The translations under genes and the position numbers were made by a program. Below are positions 1 to 4,554 of a DNA stretch of 7,622 nt, one piece after another. The notes under the pieces were generated by a model. The model saw only the letters and a program-made list of their open reading frames with translations, was not told the origin of the DNA and ran no database searches. How positions within the stretch are numbered: the first letter of the stretch is position 1; every line of letters begins with the position of its first letter. Source of the DNA: Firmicutes bacterium UBA5499 (GTDB taxonomy: Bacteria; Bacillota; DTU084); NCBI GenBank assembly GCA_002426275.1, contig DIPB01000075.1:6175-13796 (forward strand). Direction: 5' to 3'.

Positions 1-1320
1 ATGAAGGAGCGTCGGCTACCGCTTGATGATTCCTGGGACGTGATCGTGGCGGGAGGAGGACCCGCAGGCTGCGCCGCGGCCATAGCAGCCGGCAGGCAGG
101 GAGCCCGGACTCTTCTGGTCGAAGCCACCGGCTGTCTTGGCGGCATGGGAACAGCGGGCCTGGTTCCTGCTTGGTGTCCCTTTTCCGACAAGGAGAAAAT
201 AATCTACAGGAGCATTGCCCAGGAGGTTTTTGAGGCCAGCAAAGCCGGGATGCCTCACGTGGCGAAAGACAGATTGGACTGGGTTGAGATCAATTCGGAG
301 CAATTGAAGCTGATCTATGACGATATGGTGACGCAGGCGGGGGTAAAAGTGTTGTTCAACACTGTGCTCAGCAGCGTGGAGGTCGGCGACCAGGGCGCGG
401 TTTCCGCCATTATCGTCAGCAATAAAGCGGGACTTGCGGCTTATCGGGCAAAGGTTTATCTGGATTGCACGGGAGACGCGGATCTGGCAGCCTGGGCTGG
501 GGCGGAATTTCAGAAGGGCGACGGGCGCACAGGTGAATTGCAGCCTGCCACGCATTGCTTCACAGTTGGCAATGTTGACGAATACGCCTATTTGAACGGA
601 GAAAATCTGCATTCAAGCAATCCCCGCAGTCCGATTCATCAAATCGTGGCGGACGAAAGATTTCCCTTGGTTGACCATAGCCACATTTGCCACAGCTTGA
701 TTGCGCCCAAGACGGTGGGATTCAACGCAGGACATCTGCAGAATGTGGACAACACGGATCCGTTTTCAGTCTCCCAGGCTTTGATGAAAGGGCGGAAGAT
801 GGCCGCGCAGCTCTGCGCCGGACTCGCCGCGTATCATCCTAAAGCCTTTGCCAACGCTTACGTGGCCCAGACCGCGCCGTTGATGGGAATCAGGGAGACC
901 AGAAGAATAGTGGGAGACTACACCTTGAGCCGCGAGGATTATCTGGCCAGAAGAACGTTCCCGGACGAGGTGTGCCGCAACAGTTATTACCTGGATATTC
1001 ATTTGTCTGTCTCGGAAAAGAAGAAACAGCTTGATCCGGAAAAGCGGGCGTGTAGGTATCAAAAAGGCGAGTCCCACGGGATCCCATACCGCTGCCTGAC
1101 TCCCCGGGGCCTTACGAATGTGCTGGTGGCAGGACGGTCTATTTCTTGCGACAGAGAGGTGCAGGGCAGCGTGAGAGTGATGCCCAATTGCCTCGTCACA
1201 GGGGAAGCTGCCGGCATCGCAGGGGCTCTGGCGGCGAAGGAGAAAGCGGTCGACGTCCATGAGATAGACGTTAAAGAATTGCGGAGCATTTTGAAAGCGC
1301 AGGGAGCGTATTTTCTGTAA
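1..1320 (+). CDS. FAD-dependent oxidoreductase (FAD_oxidored-type flavoprotein)
   Basis: A 439-residue flavoprotein, probably a cytoplasmic dehydrogenase or oxidase; the substrate cannot be read from the sequence. Residues 12-34 form the N-terminal Rossmann beta-alpha-beta unit with the dinucleotide motif GGGPAG (18-23), and E41 at the end of the second strand is where such proteins hold the FAD ribose. It is followed by GCLGGMG (44-50). The C-terminal part has a second FAD-contact segment, with NVLVAGRSIS at 373-382 and TGEAAGIAGALA near 400-411. Length and motif order fit the FAD_oxidored family (as in PF12831), often found near carbohydrate-use genes. The window opens exactly on this ATG, so the ribosome binding site and promoter are out of view and a start further upstream cannot be excluded. 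The gene is clearly richer in G+C than the ABC operon (36/60 in bases 1-60 and 38/60 in 781-840, against 23/60 in 3421-3480), so it may have a different history. The family call is secure; the reaction is unknown. Confidence 0.9.
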   Translation: MKERRLPLDDSWDVIVAGGGPAGCAAAIAAGRQGARTLLVEATGCLGGMGTAGLVPAWCPFSDKEKIIYRSIAQEVFEASKAGMPHVAKDRLDWVEINSEQLKLIYDDMVTQAGVKVLFNTVLSSVEVGDQGAVSAIIVSNKAGLAAYRAKVYLDCTGDADLAAWAGAEFQKGDGRTGELQPATHCFTVGNVDEYAYLNGENLHSSNPRSPIHQIVADERFPLVDHSHICHSLIAPKTVGFNAGHLQNVDNTDPFSVSQALMKGRKMAAQLCAGLAAYHPKAFANAYVAQTAPLMGIRETRRIVGDYTLSREDYLARRTFPDEVCRNSYYLDIHLSVSEKKKQLDPEKRACRYQKGESHGIPYRCLTPRGLTNVLVAGRSISCDREVQGSVRVMPNCLVTGEAAGIAGALAAKEKAVDVHEIDVKELRSILKAQGAYFL

Positions 1321-1354
1321 TCGTATCGTTTGTTTTCTGAGCGCGTTTTTTGCG

Positions 1355-1410
1355 GAGAGCGCAGCTTGCCGGAAGTCGCTGAATTATCAGCAATGGTGAG
1401 CTGCGCTTTC
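1355..1410 (+). terminator. Possible terminator hairpin after the flavoprotein gene
   Basis: GAGAGCGCAGCT (1355-1366) pairs with AGCTGCGCTTTC (1399-1410) with one mismatch. The 32-base loop holds a second small hairpin, GCTGA-ATTA-TCAGC (1378-1391). The outer stem is followed by T-rich sequence (TTCATTTTAG) but no clean T run. It lies 35 bases after the flavoprotein stop codon, where a terminator or 3' end structure is expected. The large loop and weak T tract make this uncertain. Confidence 0.35.
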
Positions 1411-1496
1411 ATTTTAGTCTGCCGGAAATGCGTCGCTGTGAAGTCAGAAATTAAGGCAGGAATTCTCTGCCCAGGGAAGACCGCGGGCCGGAGAAA

Positions 1497-1720
1497 TCAA
1501 GAATATCTCGAGCCGCCAAGGAACTTTAGCAAAGCGTAACCGGCCGCGCCCGCGGCGTTGACGCTTTCTGTCAACGGTCTTTTAAATTCAACCCCCAAGG
1601 CGGAGCCTTTTTTCTCACAGGCTTCGCACTCTAAAGAAGAGACGAGCTCTTTAGGAAATCAGCGGGGAATGCCGTCTGCATTTTTTGAATGGTATGGAGT
1701 TGAATGCCAAACTGCGGTGA
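1497..1720 (-). pseudogene. C-terminal gene remnant with one frameshift (SpoU-like end, tentative)
   Basis: Read on the minus strand, bases 1720-1655 give a protein-like frame (…IQLHTIQKMQTAFPADF). A second frame, open from 1658 down to a TGA at 1499-1497, continues it (PKELVSSLECEACEKKG…, then GVEFKRPLTESVNAAG and AAGYALLKFLGG). Adding one C near 1655 joins the two frames, so this looks like a one-base deletion. The LTESVNAAGAAGYALL stretch recalls the C-terminal SLNVSVAAGIxLYE segment of SpoU/TrmH-type RNA 2'-O-methyltransferases, but the similarity is short and judged by eye. No start codon with a ribosome binding site is visible, and the frame runs back only to a terminator-like hairpin at 1731-1756, so the 5' part is missing. 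Residue composition argues that this was coding; identity and a lost function are inference. Confidence 0.45.
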
Positions 1721-1730
1721 AGAGCTAGAC

Positions 1731-1756
1731 AAAAGCGGCGGCAAAACGCCCCTTTT
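1731..1756 (-). terminator. Bidirectional-looking rho-independent terminator
   Basis: AAAAGCGGCG (1731-1740), loop GCAAAA, CGCCCCTTTT (1747-1756). Nine of ten positions pair, with one C-C mismatch (G-G on the other strand). A-rich and T-rich flanks on both sides make it readable in either direction. On the minus strand it overlaps the final TAA (1757-1755) of the small secreted-protein gene, the usual place for its terminator. The U tract is only four bases, so strength is uncertain. Confidence 0.5.
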
Positions 1757-2003
1757 AAAGCTTGCTCTGGCTGTTCTGGGCTCGTAGATCGTATTTATTG
1801 CCAATGAAATTAAGAAACAGAACGAGTTGCAATCTCGCTGGGGATTCGTTGAATTCCTGCATGTTATCGTTGAGTTACTTCATGCTATACTGTTCGAGTC
1901 GCTGCCGATCTGCCCGTATGGAACTATATAGTACAGGCTGGCCTAGAGCCGGCACAGAGAGCAAAACCGCAAAAAATACAAGTGAAATGTATTTTTGCTG
2001 CAT
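1755..2003 (-). pseudogene. Small secreted-protein gene interrupted by an in-frame TAA
   Basis: Minus-strand reading from ATG at 2003-2001 (a second ATG lies directly before it at 2006-2004). AGGAG at 2012-2008 is four bases from the 2003 ATG, which decides the start. The protein opens with a clear signal peptide: MQQKY, a hydrophobic core ISLVFFAVLLSVPALG, and a likely cleavage after ALG or slightly later. The mature part (PVLYSSIRADRQRLEQYSMK) ends after 42 residues at TAA 1877-1875. The same frame then continues, protein-like, for 39 more codons (LNDNMQEFNESPARL…, …NFIGNKYDLRAQNSQSKL) to TAA 1757-1755, which runs into the terminator at 1731-1756. The simplest reading is an 82-residue secreted protein broken by one nonsense change, for example AAA to TAA. 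A genuine 42-residue product or recoding at the TAA is possible but less likely. I do not recognise the family. Confidence 0.55.
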
Positions 2004-2161
2004 CATTCTCCTAGTTGATTTGAGGGTTTACTGTAAATCGCGAATGAATTTTTTATTTGGAGAATAATGTTATCGGAACAAAGGGCGATCTCATTGTAAT
2101 TGACCGTAAATATTATTTAGGGGCGTTATTATGGTCACTGAGGGAATGTAAAGGATTATCC

Positions 2162-2195
2162 GCTGCCGATCCCATCGGGATGAGCAGCTTTTTTT
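2162..2195 (+). terminator. Rho-independent terminator, plus direction, without an obvious gene
   Basis: A two-part stem: GCTGC (2162-2166) pairs with GCAGC (2184-2188), and inside it ATCCC (2169-2173) pairs with GGGAT (2177-2181) around an ATC loop. A two-by-two internal mismatch separates the parts. Seven T residues follow (2189-2195). This has the form of an intrinsic terminator for plus-strand transcription, yet no convincing plus-strand gene ends here. It may mark a lost gene or the end of a small RNA. Confidence 0.5.
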
Positions 2196-2211
2196 GGCTG
2201 AAGTTTGGGTG

Positions 2212-2317
2212 TTATTGCCGATTTCTTTGGCGGGCTTTGTCAGGATTGTTGAGGAAAAGGTTAAGTTTAGTCATTGCGGGTCAGCCGCCCTTGATTTTCC
2301 TTAATTCGTTCAAACAT
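2212..2317 (-). pseudogene. Doubtful minus-strand remnant in two overlapping short frames
   Basis: An ATG at 2317-2315, seven bases after AAGAGG (2330-2325), opens MFERIKENQGRLTRND and stops at 2269-2267. A second frame starts at an ATG overlapping that end (2274-2272), gives TKLNLFLNNPDKARQRNRQ, and stops at 2214-2212. Skipping one base near 2269 would join them into a 35-residue peptide. The composition is plausible for protein and the ribosome binding site is good, but frames this short arise by chance. It is listed because it lies in the same orientation as three other remnants. Family unknown. Confidence 0.22.
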
Positions 2318-2375
2318 AGCTAAGCCTCTTTCCTTTGGAAATACAGTTCGCAGCTTTTAAGGGAAGAGGTAAAGT

Positions 2376-2593
2376 TTATTCTAGCTTTTCGTAGTCATTA
2401 AAGCCTGCGGCACAAGCGGCTTCCACAAGCTCGCCGAAGGCGGCTATGGTTTTGGGATATCTTAGTTGCAAGTCTGCGGCAGAAGTTCGGCGAGATAGAG
2501 GGGGAGAACATCTTTGCGCACAAACAGCCCGCCGATTAACATGACATCACGCGAAGGGCTTTTCAGTCGTTCACTGTTGCTCCCCCAAAAAAG
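2376..2593 (-). pseudogene. C-terminal remnant of a larger gene with one frameshift (possible sugar-kinase-type end)
   Basis: On the minus strand the frame 2593-2465 reads …GSNSERLKSPSRDV, MLIGGLFVRKDVLPLYLAEL and LPQTCN, then hits TAA at 2464-2462. One base out of phase, from about 2465, it continues LRYPKTIAAFGELVEAACAA, GFNDYEKLE and ends at TAA 2378-2376. A single inserted base at 2465 would join them as …TCNLRYPK…, so this is one gene end with a one-base deletion. The hydrophobic IGGLF turn followed by an AFGELVEAA helix resembles the C-terminal lobe of ASKHA/BadF-type sugar kinases, but this is a by-eye, low-confidence guess. The frame is blocked upstream by a stop at 2596-2594, exactly where sequence turns AT-rich, so the 5' portion has been lost. 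Its composition (35/60 G+C in 2401-2460) matches the flavoprotein gene rather than the ABC operon. Confidence 0.5.
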
Positions 2594-2631
2594 TTAAAGA
2601 AATATTTCTAAGTTAAGAAGGAATTCTTAAC
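2591..2631. repeat. Tandem palindromic repeat upstream of the ABC operon promoter
   Basis: Two imperfect copies stand side by side: AAGTTAAAGAAATATTTCT (2591-2609) and AAGTTAAGAAGGAATTCT (2610-2627). Each contains the palindrome AGAA-N4-TTCT (2598-2609 and 2616-2627), with starts 18 bp apart. The second is part of a longer inverted repeat, GTTAAGAA-N4-TTCTTAAC (2612-2631), which overlaps the proposed -35 box. Paired palindromes about two helical turns apart usually mean cooperative binding by a dimeric regulator. The regulator is unknown and differs in site from the LacI-type operator. Confidence 0.5.
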
Positions 2632-2655
2632 AAAAGAAGCGAATTATACTATAAA
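2627..2655 (+). promoter_or_regulatory. Sigma70-like promoter of the permease-permease-lacI operon
   Basis: TTAACA at 2627-2632 (5 of 6 to TTGACA), an exact 17-bp spacer, then TATAAA at 2650-2655 (5 of 6 to TATAAT). Transcription would begin near 2662 and give a leader of about 110 bases before the first permease. A TATACT at 2645-2650 is an alternative -10 but has no suitable -35. Confidence 0.6.
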
Positions 2656-2665
2656 AGCGCTTTTA
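2652..2665. promoter_or_regulatory. Probable LacI-family operator
   Basis: A perfect 14-bp palindrome, TAAAAGCGCTTTTA, with a central CpG (2658/2659). LacI/GalR-family operators characteristically have this form because the two hinge helices insert at the central CpG. It overlaps the -10 box and the expected start of transcription, so binding would block RNA polymerase. The natural ligand is the LacI-family protein encoded at the end of the same operon, which implies negative autoregulation relieved by a sugar or derivative. Confidence 0.72.
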
Positions 2666-2720
2666 AAACAAATAGGATGTCAGAGCTATATTTGTACAAT
2701 TGAAAACAATATATAGTGGA

Positions 2721-2758
2721 GTTTAATCTAAAATTGACTTTAAAATCGTTTAATCTAA
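2721..2758 (+). repeat. 11-bp direct repeat in the operon leader
   Basis: GTTTAATCTAA occurs at 2721-2731 and again at 2748-2758, 27 bp apart, in the AT-rich leader. The second copy runs directly into the Shine-Dalgarno sequence of the first permease. It may be a chance duplication or a binding site that affects translation; nothing else supports a role. Confidence 0.5.
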
Positions 2759-2774
2759 GGGGTGGATGTTAGTG
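2757..2774 (+). promoter_or_regulatory. Ribosome binding site that decides the first permease start
   Basis: AAGGGGTGG at 2757-2765 touches an ATG at 2766, leaving almost no spacing. A GTG two codons later (2772-2774) is six bases from the end of the motif and nine from AAGGGG, which is normal. The GTG is therefore the preferred start; using the ATG would add only Met-Leu. Confidence 0.55.
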
Positions 2775-3671
2775 AACGAGATCACAAGTGCGAGAAGAAG
2801 AAAGCGCCTTCTGAAAGACAACATAGAGGGCTACTGTTTTATCGGCCCCTGGTTAATCGGGTTTTTTCTATTTACATTCGGCCCCATGCTTTATTCAATT
2901 TTTTTGAGCTTTACATCGTGGGATATTTTAACTCCGCCTCGCTGGGTGGGAGTTGCAAATTTCAGGGCTGTGATACATGATTCTGTTTTTTGGAAGGCCT
3001 TATACAATACTTTTTATTATGCCCTCTTCTCCGTTCCCAGCGGATTAGTTGTGGCTTTGTTGCTGGCGGTGTTGCTTAACCAAAAGGTAAAAGGGCAAGG
3101 ATTATTTCGCACTTTTTTTTATTTGCCAAGCGTTGTCTCTGGAGTTGCCACCTCTTTTTTGTGGCTGTGGATCTTTAATCCGGATTATGGGATGGCGAAT
3201 CAGGTTTTGCAATTCTTGCATCTACCTACTTTAGGTTGGCTTACCAGTATGCGCTGGTCCAAACCGTCGTTAATAATCATGAGTTTGTGGGCCTGCGGAG
3301 GTTCAATGTTAATCTTTTTGGCCGGGTTGCAAAACATTCCCCGAGAATTGTATGAAGCGGCGCAAATTGATGGAGCCAAAAGGTTTCAAACATTTAAAGC
3401 GATCACGATCCCATTGCTCAGTCCGTCTATTTTTTTCAATTTGATTATCGGCTTGATAACTTCTCTGCAGATCTTCACGCCGGCCTATATAATGACCAAG
3501 GGCGGTCCGGTTAATGAAACGCTTTTTTACGTTTTATATCTTTATAGGTCCGCTTTCGAATGGTTCAAAATGGGTTACGCTTCTGCGTTGGCTTGGATTT
3601 TGTTTGTGATCATTTTAGTCTTATCTTTGATCCAGATGAAATCTTCATCTCACTGGGTTCATTATCAATAA
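2772..3671 (+). CDS. Sugar ABC transporter permease, MalF/UgpA type
   Basis: An inner-membrane permease of a carbohydrate-uptake (CUT1-type) ABC importer, one half of the heterodimeric channel. From the preferred GTG it is 299 residues (301 from the ATG at 2766). A basic N-terminus (SARRRKRLLKD) precedes the first membrane helix (about residues 24-48, with FIGPWLIGFFLF…GPMLYSIFLSF). About six hydrophobic segments follow. The cytoplasmic EAA loop that docks on the ATPase is clear: EAAQIDGAKRF at 197-207 in the ATG numbering, followed by a conserved IPLLSP. The late segment IMTKGGPVNET is typical of MalF-like subunits. It is the first gene of the operon, behind an operator-controlled promoter; the next gene's Shine-Dalgarno sequence overlaps its stop codon. 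Usually a substrate-binding protein gene lies just upstream; here there are only remnants and control DNA. The sugar cannot be predicted. Confidence 0.93.
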   Translation: MNEITSARRRKRLLKDNIEGYCFIGPWLIGFFLFTFGPMLYSIFLSFTSWDILTPPRWVGVANFRAVIHDSVFWKALYNTFYYALFSVPSGLVVALLLAVLLNQKVKGQGLFRTFFYLPSVVSGVATSFLWLWIFNPDYGMANQVLQFLHLPTLGWLTSMRWSKPSLIIMSLWACGGSMLIFLAGLQNIPRELYEAAQIDGAKRFQTFKAITIPLLSPSIFFNLIIGLITSLQIFTPAYIMTKGGPVNETLFYVLYLYRSAFEWFKMGYASALAWILFVIILVLSLIQMKSSSHWVHYQ

Positions 3672-3686
3672 GGGGGAAAGCGCGAG

Positions 3687-4550
3687 GTGTTATTCACAGC
3701 AGCGGCTCAGCACAATCTAAAAAATGGTGAAGCGTGGCGTCAATTATCGGTTTATTTGATTTCAATTGCCTTCTCTATTGTGTTTCTGCTTCCACTGTTC
3801 TGGATGGTTTCAACTTCACTGAAAACCCCGGATAAGATTTTTTCCCTTCCAATTCAGTGGCTGCCGCAGCCGATTGCCTGGGAAAATTATAGGAAGGCGT
3901 TTACCGTTCTTCCTTTTGAGCTTTTTTACCGCAATACTTTAGTCATTACGCTTTCCTGTATTATAGGTACGCTATTTTCGGCTAGTTTGGTGGCGTATGG
4001 CTTTGCCAGATTGAATTTTGCCGGCAAGAATTTGTGGTTTACAATTATGCTTAGCACTATGATGTTACCCTCTCAGGTAACGATGATTCCCATTTTCGCT
4101 TTCTTCCGGTCGCTCGGCTGGGTAGATTCATTTAAACCTCTGATTGTTCCTTCTTTTTTCGGCGGTGGAGCTTTCAACATATTCTTGTTGCGGCAGTTTT
4201 TTATGACTATACCGGTCGATATCGAAGAGGCTGCGCGCATCGACGGCTGTAGCACGTTTTCCATCTTCTATAAAATCGTCTTGCCATTGTCTAAACCGGT
4301 TCTCACTACAATCACGATTTTTACATTCATCGCGCATTGGAATGATCTCATGACTCCCTTGATCTACATCAATTCACTTGAGAAGAAAACCATCGCTATG
4401 GGGTTACTGCTGTTTCAAGGACAGTATGGCACGCAATGGGAATTATTAATGGCGGCGGCAACTATTGCCTTATTGCCTGTTTTATTGCTTTTCTTTTTCT
4501 TGCAGAGATATTTTGTCGAAGGCATAGTTATGTCTGGGTTGAAGGGGTAG
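3687..4550 (+). CDS. Sugar ABC transporter permease, MalG/UgpE type
   Basis: The partner inner-membrane permease of the same importer, 287 residues from GTG 3687-3689. AGGGGG at 3671-3676, fused to the upstream TAA, is ten bases before the GTG, which favours coupled translation. The protein has about six membrane helices, the first near 19-42 (QLSVYLISIAFSIVFLLPLF). The EAA loop EEAARIDGCSTFSIF starts at residue 180, with a Cys where Ala is common, followed by the conserved VLPLSKP. The C-terminus QRYFVEGIVMSGLKG is the hallmark ending of MalG-type subunits. The lacI-family gene follows after four bases, so the three genes form one transcription unit. No ATPase gene is present; many such systems share one multitask ATPase (MsmX or MalK type) encoded elsewhere, which is the likely case here by inference. 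Confidence 0.94.
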   Translation: MLFTAAAQHNLKNGEAWRQLSVYLISIAFSIVFLLPLFWMVSTSLKTPDKIFSLPIQWLPQPIAWENYRKAFTVLPFELFYRNTLVITLSCIIGTLFSASLVAYGFARLNFAGKNLWFTIMLSTMMLPSQVTMIPIFAFFRSLGWVDSFKPLIVPSFFGGGAFNIFLLRQFFMTIPVDIEEAARIDGCSTFSIFYKIVLPLSKPVLTTITIFTFIAHWNDLMTPLIYINSLEKKTIAMGLLLFQGQYGTQWELLMAAATIALLPVLLLFFFLQRYFVEGIVMSGLKG

Positions 4551-4554
4551 GAAG

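Larger units (their letters stand above)
1321..2771. other. Long region without an intact ordinary-size gene; gene remnants, terminators and an operon control region
   Basis: No full-length gene is supported here on either strand. From left to right it holds: a large-loop hairpin just after the flavoprotein gene; a minus-strand C-terminal gene remnant; a bidirectional-looking terminator; a minus-strand small secreted-protein gene with an in-frame stop; a plus-direction terminator; a doubtful minus-strand remnant; a second C-terminal remnant; and from about 2591 the AT-rich promoter region of the ABC operon. The plus-strand open frames of 69-101 codons in this stretch have poor residue composition and are not called. 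Composition is uneven: 35 G+C of 60 in 2401-2460, but 16 of 60 in 2641-2700 and 14 of 60 in 2701-2760. Confidence 0.7.

Noticed and set aside
1059..1412. 117-codon minus-strand frame starting MKAQLTIAD
   Set aside because: Most of it is antisense to the flavoprotein gene and its start has no Shine-Dalgarno sequence. The plausible first 25 residues alone are not enough.
1330..1539. 69-codon plus-strand frame after the flavoprotein gene
   Set aside because: No ribosome binding site and poor residue composition; the opposite strand of its 3' part reads far more like protein.
1556..1576. Perfect inverted repeat CGTTGAC-N7-GTCAACG as a terminator
   Set aside because: It falls inside the protein-like minus-strand remnant (codons for Pro-Leu-Thr-Glu-Ser-Val-Asn), and the following T run is broken by As.
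1597..1613. AAGGC-GGA-GCCTT followed by Ts as a terminator
   Set aside because: The stem is only five pairs and lies inside the same coding remnant (Lys-Lys-Gly-Ser-Ala). It could add to termination after the flavoprotein gene but is too short to call.
1762..2067. 101-codon plus-strand frame
   Set aside because: It is rich in Cys, Ser, Arg and Met, as expected of the reverse strand of a coding region, and lies opposite the signal-peptide gene on the minus strand.
1901..2171. Direct repeat GCTGCCGATC at 1901-1910 and 2162-2171 as a mobile-element footprint
   Set aside because: Only ten bases are shared, with no terminal inverted repeats or transposase remnant between them.
2057..2323. 88-codon plus-strand frame starting TTG with a GGAG-like sequence nearby
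   Set aside because: The upstream GGAGAATA serves a nearby ATG in another frame that stops after ten codons. The protein has an unnatural run of Trp, Cys and Arg, and a terminator hairpin with seven Ts sits in the middle of it.
2677..2703. Eight-codon leader peptide frame (ATG…TGA) in the operon leader
   Set aside because: The AGG is directly against the ATG with no spacing, and the peptide has no attenuator-type residue run or following hairpin pair.
2762..2980. 72-codon frame overlapping the first permease
   Set aside because: A shadow of the permease gene in another frame, which has clear membrane helices and an EAA loop.
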